From HXMU1420-13 sp963691715 (GTDB lineage Bacteria; Bacteroidota; Rhodothermia; Balneolales; Balneolaceae), in NCBI GenBank assembly GCA_963691715.1, contig OY829281.1:682001-746000 (forward strand): a stretch of DNA of 64,000 bases. Direction: 5' to 3'. Both the position numbers and the translations under genes were made by a program. This document shows positions 17,170-25,708 of the stretch, piece after piece. The notes beneath the pieces are model-generated. The model had not been told where the DNA came from. It saw nothing but the letters and a program-made list of their open reading frames with translations, and searched no databases. Each line of letters begins with the position of its first letter. Within the stretch, counting starts at the first letter, position 1.

Positions 17170-18465
17170 TTAGATCGAAGGTAATTCAAATCCTTTGCGA
17201 TATTCTTTACCAAGTTTGGAATTTGCATAATCATCATTTATAAATTTTTCGTTGTCTGGGTCCCAGTACAAAGAACGTCCTAGTTGGTAAGTTATATTTC
17301 CAATATTACATATAGTAGCGGTTCTATGGCCAATTTCAACATCAGCAACGGGTTTGTTTCTAGTTTTGATGCAATCAATAAAATTTTTGTAATGATTGTT
17401 ACTCCATGTTATGTGTTGGTCATCCTTATTAAACTCTTTTTCAGCCAACATTGGGATGCTAGTTTCAAGAAATTCACGACTAACTGTTAGGTTTCCTTCA
17501 GTTCCTTCAAATTTAACAGCATATCCTTTTCCAAAATCCATGTGCTTTACTCTTACTCCATTTGCGTAAGAAAAATTAAACCCACGTTTTTGACCTTTCA
17601 TTTTCGGGGGGTTAAAAACGATAGGACCAGTATCATCCATTCCTAATGCCCACTGTACAATGTCGAACATATGTGCTCCCCAATCTGTGAGACCTCCACC
17701 ACCAAACTCATTGTAGGCTCTCCATAAAGGCCATTTATCTAATGGTAAAGGAGGTGCTAGAATTGAATTATAATATTGGTAAAAAGCAGGGCCAACCCAT
17801 TTATCCCAATTGATTTCGGGGCGAATATTTTCTTCTTTCAAATTATATGGAGAAGATGGTCCTCCAACATTAACTATAACATTTTTAATTTCACCAAGGT
17901 AACCCCCACGAACAATTTGGCAAGCTTTTCTAAAATCTTTCCATGAACGTTGCATACTACCTGTTTGAAAAACGCGATCATATTTTCTCGTTGCTTGAAC
18001 CATCGCACGGCCCTCTATGATGGTATGAGAAAGTGGTTTTTCACAGTATACATCTTTACCTATTTTAAGCGCTTCAATAGCGGGTTTTGCATGCCAATGA
18101 TCGGGGGTGCAAATTATGACAGCATCGATTTCTTTATTGGCCAAAAGATCTTCATAATCGGTGTAACCTGTACATACCATTTTTTCGTTATAGAAAGCCT
18201 GAACATGTTGTTGAAATTTTGCCAGTTTTGATGAATCCACATCACTTGCAGCGATCATTTTTATTTCTTCTAATTGCATAAAATAATTACTCAGTATTGG
18301 ACTTTGTTTGCCACATCCAATGAAACCCATTGTGATTTTGTCTGAAGGAGCAATATGATTTTTTCCACCAAGTACACTAGCAGGGATAATGGAAAATAAA
18401 CCAATGCCTAGACCAGTTTTTTTTATGAATTCCTTTCGTCTGATATTTTCTTTCTTAATGGACAT
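17170..18465 (-). CDS. Gfo/Idh/MocA-family oxidoreductase with Tat-type signal
   Basis: The 431-residue protein starts with a twin-arginine motif, RRKEFIKK, and a hydrophobic stretch to about residue 33, so it is probably exported folded. A Rossmann NAD(P)-binding domain follows (MGFIGCGKQS), then DAVIICTPDHWHA and CEKPLSHT, where the Lys of EKP is the conserved catalytic-site residue. The C-terminal half has the DWGAHMFDI motif common in exported sugar oxidoreductases of this family. The likely substrate is a sugar or inositol derivative, not determinable here. A cupin gene lay directly upstream before an IS inserted between them. Confidence 0.9.
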   Translation of the reverse strand: MSIKKENIRRKEFIKKTGLGIGLFSIIPASVLGGKNHIAPSDKITMGFIGCGKQSPILSNYFMQLEEIKMIAASDVDSSKLAKFQQHVQAFYNEKMVCTGYTDYEDLLANKEIDAVIICTPDHWHAKPAIEALKIGKDVYCEKPLSHTIIEGRAMVQATRKYDRVFQTGSMQRSWKDFRKACQIVRGGYLGEIKNVIVNVGGPSSPYNLKEENIRPEINWDKWVGPAFYQYYNSILAPPLPLDKWPLWRAYNEFGGGGLTDWGAHMFDIVQWALGMDDTGPIVFNPPKMKGQKRGFNFSYANGVRVKHMDFGKGYAVKFEGTEGNLTVSREFLETSIPMLAEKEFNKDDQHITWSNNHYKNFIDCIKTRNKPVADVEIGHRTATICNIGNITYQLGRSLYWDPDNEKFINDDYANSKLGKEYRKGFELPSI

Positions 18466-18520
18466 TGCAGATTATATTTTTTGAAAGTTTACATTAGACT
18501 AAGTTCAACCTAATTTTGAA

Positions 18521-19265
18521 GGGTCTTATGAAGTAAAGGAGTCAGAGCGGGTCTTTTCTGAGCCTTTTAAGCATGGTATGATATAAGTTATCATTTCGGT
18601 GATTAAATCTAAATTCTGTTTCTTTTAGGTGCAGATAAAATGAACGTGTTGGAATTCCATTAAACTGAGCTAGCCTTCGTTTTGCGAAGCTCCAAAAAGA
18701 CTCGATCCCATTAATGTGGGAAGTTCCCCGGACAAACTCATCTTGGCCATGATGCACCCGGTAATGTTTGTCATAGCCTACATCCACCAGACCATTATAG
18801 CCCCTCCAGCCATCAGAATGAATCACACTTTCTAGGGCTACTTTCCCTCGTATAATAGCTTGTAAGGTCTTTTTACGTGCATCAGGCACTATCTCTGTGT
18901 ATACCTTTCCTTGGCGTTTAAACACACCAAATACAATGGTTTTACCCGAAGCCCCACGTCCGCGTTTACCTGGAATGCGTCGAGGCCCAAAATAGGATTC
19001 ATCGACTTCTATTATTCCATCAAAAGGAGTTTCTTGTACGCACCAATAGGCGATCTTTTTGCGGAGTTTATCAAAAATAACCGTTACCGAACGCAGAGAA
19101 ACCGAACTCAACTCCGAGGTTTCAGTCGCTGTTAAATCTAGGGCAAAACATTTAATTATGTGTCGGAAATGTGCTTCAGAAATTTTAGAACGCTTATAAT
19201 ATTTGTTTCTCATTGAATAGCAATATGTTACAACTCATCATAACATGCTATACTTCATAAGACCC
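18521..19265 (-). mobile_element. Complete IS1595-type insertion sequence
   Basis: The ends are inverted repeats: GGGTCTTATGAAGTA at 18521-18535 and its exact complement at 19251-19265. Beyond these, two of the next three bases also match. TTTTGAA flanks both sides (18514-18520 and 19266-19272), a likely target duplication; IS1595 elements usually give 8 bp, so one base may have changed. The 745-bp element carries a single transposase gene on the minus strand. Intact ends and gene suggest recent insertion. Confidence 0.9.
18542..19213 (-). CDS. IS1595-family (ISXO2-like) transposase
   Basis: The 223-residue protein lacks the N-terminal zinc ribbon found in some relatives and begins with a helix-turn-helix-like region (about 10-60). 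The DDE-type core shows VDESYFG, the second acidic residue in HSDGWRGY, and the HINGIESFWSFAKRRL block that holds the third catalytic position. The gene fills almost the whole element between the inverted repeats. No frameshift or stop is seen. Confidence 0.93.
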   Translation of the reverse strand: MRNKYYKRSKISEAHFRHIIKCFALDLTATETSELSSVSLRSVTVIFDKLRKKIAYWCVQETPFDGIIEVDESYFGPRRIPGKRGRGASGKTIVFGVFKRQGKVYTEIVPDARKKTLQAIIRGKVALESVIHSDGWRGYNGLVDVGYDKHYRVHHGQDEFVRGTSHINGIESFWSFAKRRLAQFNGIPTRSFYLHLKETEFRFNHRNDNLYHTMLKRLRKDPL

Positions 19266-19273
19266 TTTTGAAT

Positions 19274-19645
19274 TTAAATCCATTCTTGATCCGATTCATG
19301 CACGGTCTTATCTGTTATATGATCTCCAGTATGGCTTGTTCCTTTTGGTTCAATGAGCATTACCCAACATTCAGAATCTGCTACAGGTAAATGATCAATA
19401 GATTTAGGAACAATATGAATTTCTCCTTCTTCTAATTGAACATCTTTTGTTCTATATCTCATTAGAAGCTTACCTTTCACGATGTAAAATAATTCATCTT
19501 CATTCTCATGATTATGCCAGATGAATTCTCCTTTCAATTTGGCGATTTTTATTAACTGTCCATTACATTCACCTATAATCTTGGGTGTCCAATATTGATC
19601 GAATAATTCAAATTTTTCTTTTAATTGAATTGATGGCATTATCAT
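19274..19645 (-). CDS. Cupin-domain protein
   Basis: This is a single small cupin. The metal-binding motif HNHENEDELFYIVKGKL matches the cupin signature HxHxxxxE...G, with a third His expected in the second motif (PKSIDHLPVA). The start may be ATG 19645 or the third codon Met. The stop is 8 bases from the IS right end, and the oxidoreductase gene lies on the other side of the IS on the same strand, so the two were probably one operon. The substrate is unknown; a sugar-modifying role would fit the neighbour. Confidence 0.85.
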   Translation of the reverse strand: MIMPSIQLKEKFELFDQYWTPKIIGECNGQLIKIAKLKGEFIWHNHENEDELFYIVKGKLLMRYRTKDVQLEEGEIHIVPKSIDHLPVADSECWVMLIEPKGTSHTGDHITDKTVHESDQEWI

Positions 19646-19954
19646 AGATCATTCCATTTTTTTACACATAGTTCACTTTATCAAACAAACGAAACCACAA
19701 TTATAATCAACAATTACCTTATTACTTCCAATAGTCTTCATTGATGACTAAAAATTTTTACATCTCGCTGAATTAATATCTTAATGTATTTGTATAAATC
19801 GAACAAAAAAAGAGAAGCTTGCATGATATGTTCTGAACAAACATGTACTGTTTATTCTTTCTCATCACTAAAAGAACTAAAAGTAATGGTTTAAACAGAG
19901 TAATAATCGAATTTTAAGGATTATTTTAAAAATGCACTTGAAAGAGGTTTTCAA
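19646..19954. other. Gene-free intergenic stretch
   Basis: I see no gene, tRNA or strong palindrome in these roughly 310 AT-rich bases. It should contain the promoter of the cupin gene, but no clear -35/-10 pair could be assigned. Confidence 0.5.
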
Positions 19955-19997
19955 TCATGCTAATAAAAGAAAAGGCTGATAGTATACTACCAGCCTT
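19955..19997 (-). terminator. Intrinsic terminator after the collagen-like lipoprotein gene
   Basis: Read on the minus strand, AAGGCTG and CAGCCTT (19972-19978 and 19991-19997 on the + strand) enclose a self-complementary GTATAC core. A run rich in T (TTTTCTTTTATTA) follows. It lies 17 bases beyond the stop of the minus-strand lipoprotein gene. Confidence 0.8.
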
Positions 19998-20014
19998 GAG
20001 CAACAAAAGATTAG

Positions 20015-20545
20015 TTAGTCTAAGTTGTATGCAGCAATTACTTCTTCGTAATTATTGTAATTTATTCCTTTGCTTTTAAACATTAACGAAGGTGGTATGG
20101 CAATGACTCTGATTATATCTCCGTCAAAAAGGTCTTCATTTAAATCATTATTGTTAGCTGTTTCACCCTCAATAATTAAATCAAAATTATCTACATCAAA
20201 ACTATACCGAAGTACAACAACATCATTTTCGAATGGTGTTGATAGAGGCATTGAATGCCATGCTGTATTTCCATCAAAACGAATGTAAGCTAAGACAACT
20301 CCATCATCAACTGTAGAAACATCTAATACATCCCATGAATATGAAGCAATCGAAATATATTCATCAATCTCCCCAAAATCGTTATCCGAGTCTATTGTGA
20401 ATGTGCCACTATAAATTTCTACTTGTCCATCTTCTCCATCCCTTCCATCCAGACCAGCCGGACCTTGAGGTCCAACACTCATTTCGCATGAAGCTATTAA
20501 TAAACCCAACGCACCAATGATGATCATCTTTTTTTCTACTCTCAT
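20015..20545 (-). CDS. Lipoprotein with short collagen-like segment
   Basis: The 176-residue protein has a lipobox LIASC, giving a lipidated Cys near residue 20. Immediately after it come about six Gly-X-Y triplets (GPQGPAGLDGRDGEDG), a collagen-like linker seen in several Bacteroidota surface lipoproteins. The remaining ~130 residues are acidic and beta-rich and I do not recognise a domain. A GGAGTG ribosome binding site precedes the ATG at 20545, unusual here because most genes lack one. The gene is monocistronic, with its own terminator. Confidence 0.8.
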   Translation of the reverse strand: MRVEKKMIIIGALGLLIASCEMSVGPQGPAGLDGRDGEDGQVEIYSGTFTIDSDNDFGEIDEYISIASYSWDVLDVSTVDDGVVLAYIRFDGNTAWHSMPLSTPFENDVVVLRYSFDVDNFDLIIEGETANNNDLNEDLFDGDIIRVIAIPPSLMFKSKGINYNNYEEVIAAYNLD

Positions 20546-20750
20546 ATTTCACTCCATTATTATTAAAATTTAGATGGAACTTACTACGTATAAAACCTTC
20601 ATTATATCGCATCTTAGAGTTAGGCAATTCATGCGATAAGTTGAATAAGCAGTTGATCTCATTTAAGGCTGTTAAACAGTTTATCACTTGGTATATTTTC
20701 CATAACTTGTTATGTAAGAGTAAATACGTTCAGTTAAATAGGTAAGAATC

Positions 20751-21332
20751 TTGAGCAAAATTTTGATGGACATTCTAGGTCTTTCCACAAGTCCAAGTAG
20801 TGGGGGGGCATATGCATTAATTTTAACCGAAGTAAATGGATCTAGAAGGCTTCCAATAATTATTGGTTCTTTTGAAGCACAAGCGATAGCGCTTGAGTTA
20901 GAAAACATCAAACCCCCGAGGCCTATGACCCATGACTTATTAAAAAATATGGTACAAGGTTTCGACGCAATTGTTAAACATGTTTTCATTAGTGATTTAT
21001 CTGAAGGGACATTTTATTCAAAAATTATTTTGGAAAGGGGAGACCAATTATTCGAAATAGATGCAAGACCAAGTGATGCAATTGCACTGGCTGTACGATT
21101 CGGTTCTGAAATTTATGTTAATGATCGCATTTTAAAAGAAGCTGGAATACGTACTGAAGAAGAACAAAGTGGGGCTTTACCTTCAAAAAAAGATCATGCT
21201 AAAGAGATATCTGTAGAAAATAAGATGTCGAAGCTAGATCAACTAGAAGATGAGTTAAGAACAGCTGTAGAGACAGAGAACTATGAAAAAGCAGCTAAGC
21301 TTCGAGACCAAATCTCAAAATTAAAAGGATAA
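20751..21332 (+). CDS. Bifunctional-nuclease (Bfn) domain protein with UVR motif
   Basis: Residues about 5-130 form the Bfn (DUF151) domain, with LPIIIGSFEAQAIAL and DARPSDAIALAVR as its two conserved blocks. Residues about 160-193 form a UvrB/UvrC-type helical hairpin (LEDELRTAVETENYEKAAKL). The protein is presumed cytoplasmic, and Bfn proteins are reported as nucleases, but the in vivo role is unclear. The start is TTG 20751 with AGGTAAG upstream; ATG 20766 is an alternative. bshC follows 3 bases after its stop. Confidence 0.88.
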   Translation: MSKILMDILGLSTSPSSGGAYALILTEVNGSRRLPIIIGSFEAQAIALELENIKPPRPMTHDLLKNMVQGFDAIVKHVFISDLSEGTFYSKIILERGDQLFEIDARPSDAIALAVRFGSEIYVNDRILKEAGIRTEEEQSGALPSKKDHAKEISVENKMSKLDQLEDELRTAVETENYEKAAKLRDQISKLKG

Positions 21333-21335
21333 TAA

Positions 21336-22943
21336 GTGGAAAAAAGTACATGTTCGTTTTCTAAGCTTCCATTTTCTAAACTCTTTTCTACTTACGTTCA
21401 TGATTTTTCAAGAGTAAAAGATTTTTTTAGTACCAATCCATTCGATGAATTAGAAATTGCAAATCGTATATCACGAATTTCAGACTATTCGAATAGAAGT
21501 CAGGTAGTAAATGCATTGAATATATTCCATCAAAATCTTGGGATTTCTCACCATCAACAAAACCCTTTACTCAAATTTTCAGATTCTGATGCCTTGGTAA
21601 TGGTTACTGGTCAACAGTTAGGCATTTATGGTGGGCCACTTTTTACGATCTATAAAACGATTACTACTATTTTGTTAGCAAGAAAGTGGGAAAAAAAGTT
21701 AAATAGACCAGTTGTACCTGTTTTTTGGCTTGCAGATGAGGATCATGATTTTGAAGAAATCGCCTCGGTGGGATTACCAGGGAGTGATGGTAAAATAAAC
21801 ATGCAAATTTCTCAACAAGGGAAAGGAATTCCTGTTTCTGAAGAGATTATCGATCCTTCGATTTCATCTCTAAATGAGAGTTTAAAGTCCGCACTTCAAC
21901 AAACAGAATTCTCGAATAAACTTTGGGAATCATTAGAGAACTCATATCAAGAAGGGATTACCCATGGTGCAGCTTTTGCAAATTTATTAAGTTCTTGGTT
22001 TTCTGATTATGGGTTATTAATTGCAGGAAGTAATGAAAAAAATCTAAAATCATTAGTAAAAGAAACATTCAAAATATCTGTAAAAAAGGCAGATTTAATC
22101 CATCAAGTATTAGAATCGCAAAGCTTAAATCTTGAAAATGAATTTCATCGACAAGTTATTGTTAATGATTCTAATCTATTTTTCTTGAGTGAAAATGGAA
22201 GAACAAAATTTCATAGAAACAAAAAAGAATGGCTGTTAAACGACATCTCTTTTTCAGAGGATAAAATAATATCTCTGATAGACTTAACACCTGAAAAATT
22301 TTCACCAAATGTTTTTTTAAGACCAATTATACAAGATGTATTACTACCAACCATTGGGTACATTGCTGGACCTGGAGAATTGGCTTATTATGCTCAAATG
22401 AAAGGTTATTATGAGCAGTTCGACATGGAAATGCCCATTATTTTCCCAAGAATGAGTGCAACATTGATAGAGAATGGCATCAATCGTATAATGGAAAAAT
22501 TACCCTTCGAATTATGTAGCTATAATCAAAGAATAGAAGATTTAGAATCCAAATATATAGAGTTAAACTCCAACATCAATATTGATAAGATATTTAATGA
22601 TTGGACTTCTTCAGTAAATACCATTTCAAAAAAACCAATATTTCAAACCCAAGAAATAGACCCATCATTAAAAGGAGTAATTGGAAAATTAATGAATGGC
22701 TTTGAAAATGAGAGAGCAAAATTGAAAGGACGTGTTATAAAGTCCTTAAAGCAACAAGAAGAAACACAGCTAAAACGAATAGCTCGAGTTAAAGCTCAAA
22801 TTTTCCCAGCAGGTCTACAAGAAAGAGAGATAAGCCCTATTTATTTCATGAACAAATTTGGAATGGATATATGGGACCGATTACTTCATGAATTCCAAAA
22901 AAATGAGCTAGATTTAAAGCGGCATTACGTTATACAGTTGTGA
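21336..22943 (+). CDS. bshC: Putative cysteine ligase of bacillithiol synthesis
   Basis: The 535-residue protein matches BshC, which adds cysteine to glucosaminyl-malate in the last step of bacillithiol synthesis. The block TGQQLGIYGGPLFTIYKT and the following VFWLADEDHDFEE are diagnostic, and a C-terminal coiled coil (about 450-500) is typical. The start is GTG 21336, supported by AAAGGA seven bases upstream. Its TGA overlaps the GTG of the next gene. bshA and bshB are not in the window. Confidence 0.93.
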   Translation: MEKSTCSFSKLPFSKLFSTYVHDFSRVKDFFSTNPFDELEIANRISRISDYSNRSQVVNALNIFHQNLGISHHQQNPLLKFSDSDALVMVTGQQLGIYGGPLFTIYKTITTILLARKWEKKLNRPVVPVFWLADEDHDFEEIASVGLPGSDGKINMQISQQGKGIPVSEEIIDPSISSLNESLKSALQQTEFSNKLWESLENSYQEGITHGAAFANLLSSWFSDYGLLIAGSNEKNLKSLVKETFKISVKKADLIHQVLESQSLNLENEFHRQVIVNDSNLFFLSENGRTKFHRNKKEWLLNDISFSEDKIISLIDLTPEKFSPNVFLRPIIQDVLLPTIGYIAGPGELAYYAQMKGYYEQFDMEMPIIFPRMSATLIENGINRIMEKLPFELCSYNQRIEDLESKYIELNSNINIDKIFNDWTSSVNTISKKPIFQTQEIDPSLKGVIGKLMNGFENERAKLKGRVIKSLKQQEETQLKRIARVKAQIFPAGLQEREISPIYFMNKFGMDIWDRLLHEFQKNELDLKRHYVIQL

Positions 22944-23533
22944 CAGATTCTATACATACCCAAAAATCAAAACTCAGAAAAAAAATTAAATTTGAAAGAA
23001 CTCAAATTCCATCAGATGTATTCAATGCTCGGAATGAGTTAATAAAACATCATTTACTCTCATTAATTTCAAAAAGAAATATTAGTACTATTCATTGTTT
23101 TATATCAATAGAAAAATTATATGAAATTAACACTTTTACCTTGATTAGTGAACTTTTGTTGTTAAGAAAGAAAGTTATTGTTCCTATAATGAATTCAGAT
23201 GAACTTACTCACAGTGAATTGACATCTATCGAAGAAATAAGCATCAATCAATGGGGTGTTATGGAACCAAAAACTAAGATAAGGACTGATTTAGATGATA
23301 TAGATATTATTTTAGTTCCCTTACTCGCTTTGGATAAAAAAGGCAACAGATTAGGGTATGGAAAAGGATATTATGATAAATTTTTAATGTCGAGTAAATC
23401 ATTAAAAATTGGGTTGGTATTCGAAGATTTCGTTCATGATACCATTCCATACGAAAATCATGATGTAAAATTAGATGGATTTGTAACCGAAAAGGGGATA
23501 CAATTTTGCAACCATAAAGTTAACTTTCCGTAG
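22940..23533 (+). CDS. 5-formyltetrahydrofolate cyclo-ligase
   Basis: The 197-residue protein belongs to the 5-FCL/YgfA family, which converts 5-formyl-THF to 5,10-methenyl-THF using ATP. The C-terminal glycine-rich signature GYGKGYYDKFL, preceded by VPLLALDKKGNRLG, is conserved, as is the N-terminal SKLRKKIK. The GTG start at 22940 overlaps the bshC stop by four bases (GTGA), indicating coupled translation. Confidence 0.92.
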   Translation: MTDSIHTQKSKLRKKIKFERTQIPSDVFNARNELIKHHLLSLISKRNISTIHCFISIEKLYEINTFTLISELLLLRKKVIVPIMNSDELTHSELTSIEEISINQWGVMEPKTKIRTDLDDIDIILVPLLALDKKGNRLGYGKGYYDKFLMSSKSLKIGLVFEDFVHDTIPYENHDVKLDGFVTEKGIQFCNHKVNFP

Positions 23534-23552
23534 CGATTTCACGGAGGAAAAA

Positions 23553-24347
23553 ATGACACAGAAGACCAGAACTAAAAGTTTTTCAAAAGAAGGAACAGAT
23601 TCACTTGAATTTGATGATTTCGAATTACATTCTACGATGCAGAATTTCTTGCAGGAGGAAGAACAGAAAAAGGATACTGGAAACGGTATTTGGAATCTTG
23701 CTACTATTTCAGGCCTTTCAATGTTAACTATAGGATCGATGTTTATGCTCTCTTGGGCAGGGCTACCAATGGGTGATCTTTCTGAGTTTGCACTTAGATC
23801 TATTCATTTACTTCCTTTCATAGGTGGAGCTTTAGTATCCTTAATTGGCTTTGGATATTTAGTAGGGGATAGAAAAAGAGTTAATAGGTACAACCGTAAA
23901 ATCCGAAGAGAACAAAAACTTAAACAAAAAGCTGCAGGATTATCTAATACAAAATCTACATCCGCAAAAAATTCCTATAAGAATATGAATGATATACATG
24001 GGGCAGATGATACTTTCGGAAGCACATTTAATACATTAAGAAATGATCTAGAATCAGATTTCAACAGTAGTACCTCCACTTACAGTAATTCAAACTTCGA
24101 ATCATTTGCTTCAACGGAGTATGGGTATAAGCAATCAAAAAAACTTATGAAATCTAGAATCGATAAAAAATTTACTGGCGTTTGTGGAGGTATCGCAAAA
24201 TACTTTGGTATAAGCTCAACCATAGCTAGACTTTTATTTGTAATTTTATTTTTTATGTCTGGCGGAACAAGCTTACTTATCTACATTGGTTTATCTCTGG
24301 TAATACCCAAAGAACCATTAGAACCAGGTGAAGATTTTTATTTTTAA
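23553..24347 (+). CDS. PspC-domain membrane protein
   Basis: The 264-residue protein has a cytoplasmic N-terminus (1-45), two membrane segments (about 52-70 and 85-108), a long Ser/Asn-rich linker (about 125-200), and a C-terminal PspC domain (about 203-258) with KFTGVCGGIAKYFG and a further membrane segment. PspC domains take part in phage-shock-type envelope stress responses. The architecture, with PspC at the C-terminus behind a separate membrane module, differs from enterobacterial PspC. A strong GGAGG lies 8 bases before the ATG. Confidence 0.88.
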   Translation: MTQKTRTKSFSKEGTDSLEFDDFELHSTMQNFLQEEEQKKDTGNGIWNLATISGLSMLTIGSMFMLSWAGLPMGDLSEFALRSIHLLPFIGGALVSLIGFGYLVGDRKRVNRYNRKIRREQKLKQKAAGLSNTKSTSAKNSYKNMNDIHGADDTFGSTFNTLRNDLESDFNSSTSTYSNSNFESFASTEYGYKQSKKLMKSRIDKKFTGVCGGIAKYFGISSTIARLLFVILFFMSGGTSLLIYIGLSLVIPKEPLEPGEDFYF

Positions 24348-24367
24348 TTTATCGAAAAATTAAATTT

Positions 24368-24970
24368 ATGCTAATAAGTTTTGAAGGTATTGATGGCAGC
24401 GGAAAATCTACTCAAATCAAGTTACTTAGAGAATATCTCGAAAAACAAGAACAACAAGTAAGTGTTTACAGGGAGCCAGGTGGAGTATTGATATCTGAGC
24501 AAATACGAGGGTTACTTTTAAATCAACACATGGAGATTCATCCAACTACAGAAATGCTTTTATTTTCAGCCGCTAGAGCTCAGTTGGTTGCCGAGAAAGT
24601 TGTTCCAGATTTAGAAGAGGGTAAAATGGTTATTCTAGATCGCTTTTATGATTCAACCACTGCATATCAAGGATATGGTAGAGAAAATGTAGATTTGGAA
24701 ACAATCCATCAAATTAATTCAATAGCATCATTAGGAAAAGAACCAGATATAACATTTTACATGAGGTTGAGTTGGGAGGAATCCAAGGAAAGAACTAGGC
24801 ATTTAGAAGAAGATAGAATGGAGAAAGCAGGCGAGGAATTTTTCAAACGAGTTATACTGGGATTTGATTATCTTGCAGAAAATCTACCAAGGTTCATAAA
24901 AATAGATGCTAATAAAAGCATACAAGAGATACATGAGAAAATTTTAAGAAATTTGGAAGCGATACGATAA
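24368..24970 (+). CDS. tmk: Thymidylate kinase
   Basis: The 200-residue enzyme phosphorylates dTMP to dTDP. The P-loop GIDGSGKST is at residues about 7-15, the DRFYDSTTAYQGYGR block carries the substrate-binding DR[YF] motif, and a LID region follows (RTRHLEEDRME). Length and motif order are standard. It lies 20 bases after the PspC gene. Confidence 0.95.
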   Translation: MLISFEGIDGSGKSTQIKLLREYLEKQEQQVSVYREPGGVLISEQIRGLLLNQHMEIHPTTEMLLFSAARAQLVAEKVVPDLEEGKMVILDRFYDSTTAYQGYGRENVDLETIHQINSIASLGKEPDITFYMRLSWEESKERTRHLEEDRMEKAGEEFFKRVILGFDYLAENLPRFIKIDANKSIQEIHEKILRNLEAIR

Positions 24971-25176
24971 GTCCATTTATACAAAGACTTAAGCTTTTAT
25001 GTAAAGATAAATAGAGGTGTTGACTTTAAAAATTTCACTATTTTATGGGTATAATCATTGAGGCTTAATCATATTATCCGTATTTTATCACAAGATGGAT
25101 GAATCCTTCCTTTAATATCAAAAAACCATCTCATCGCAGTTAAAACCCAAAGAATAATACTTCCAAGACATCTATT

Positions 25177-25641
25177 ATGGCCCACGAAAGAATCGAAATT
25201 GATTTGCCACTTGCTAAAGTTTATGAATTACTAAGTAATCCCGTTGATTTTCCTAAATTCATGAACCGCGTTGATTCAGTTGAACGCATTAATTCTCAAA
25301 CATTTGAATACCATACCCAAATTGGTAACGAAGAATTTGTTTGGACAACAAACTTAATTGATAATCTAAGAAACACCAGATTTGCTTGGATTACAATTAA
25401 TGGTAACTTAAATCAAACTGGTACTATCCGATTTACACCCCTCGATAATGGAACACGAACTCGTGTAGAGTTTTCTCTCGATTATCGAACGTTTTTTGGA
25501 GATCCTTCTGAAGAATTAGCCACTTTTATTGAAGGGTCACCTGCTCAGTTAGTAAAAGATTTAGAAGCATTTAAGCAATTGGCAGAATCAGACACTTTTA
25601 AAGAGGCTCAATTAGAGCCTAAAGAAGAAGTAACAGCCTAA
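25177..25641 (+). CDS. SRPBCC (START/Bet v1-like) family protein
   Basis: The 154-residue protein shows the polyketide-cyclase/dehydrase pattern: an N-terminal strand, then LAKVYELLSNPVDFPKFM, paired strands ending in GTIRFTPLDNGTRTRVEF, and a long C-terminal helix. Such proteins bind hydrophobic ligands in a deep cavity; the ligand here is unknown. It stands alone, with about 200 bases upstream and an intrinsic terminator downstream. Confidence 0.85.
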   Translation: MAHERIEIDLPLAKVYELLSNPVDFPKFMNRVDSVERINSQTFEYHTQIGNEEFVWTTNLIDNLRNTRFAWITINGNLNQTGTIRFTPLDNGTRTRVEFSLDYRTFFGDPSEELATFIEGSPAQLVKDLEAFKQLAESDTFKEAQLEPKEEVTA

Positions 25642-25662
25642 GAGTACTTTTTTTATTATATT

Positions 25663-25693
25663 AAGCGCATCAAGTTTGATGCGCTTTTTTTTT
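25663..25693 (+). terminator. Intrinsic terminator after the SRPBCC gene
   Basis: AAGCGCATC and GATGCGCTT (arms inside 25663-25686) form a perfect stem, followed by nine T from 25685 to 25693. It lies 21 bases after the SRPBCC stop and before the aroE start, which argues against an aroE start at 25676. Confidence 0.92.
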
Positions 25694-25708
25694 GTCCAAA
25701 TCATAGGT

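Noticed and set aside
25020..25055. TTGACT and TATAAT upstream of the SRPBCC gene as a promoter
   Set aside because: The spacer is 24 bases, too long for a sigma-70-type promoter.
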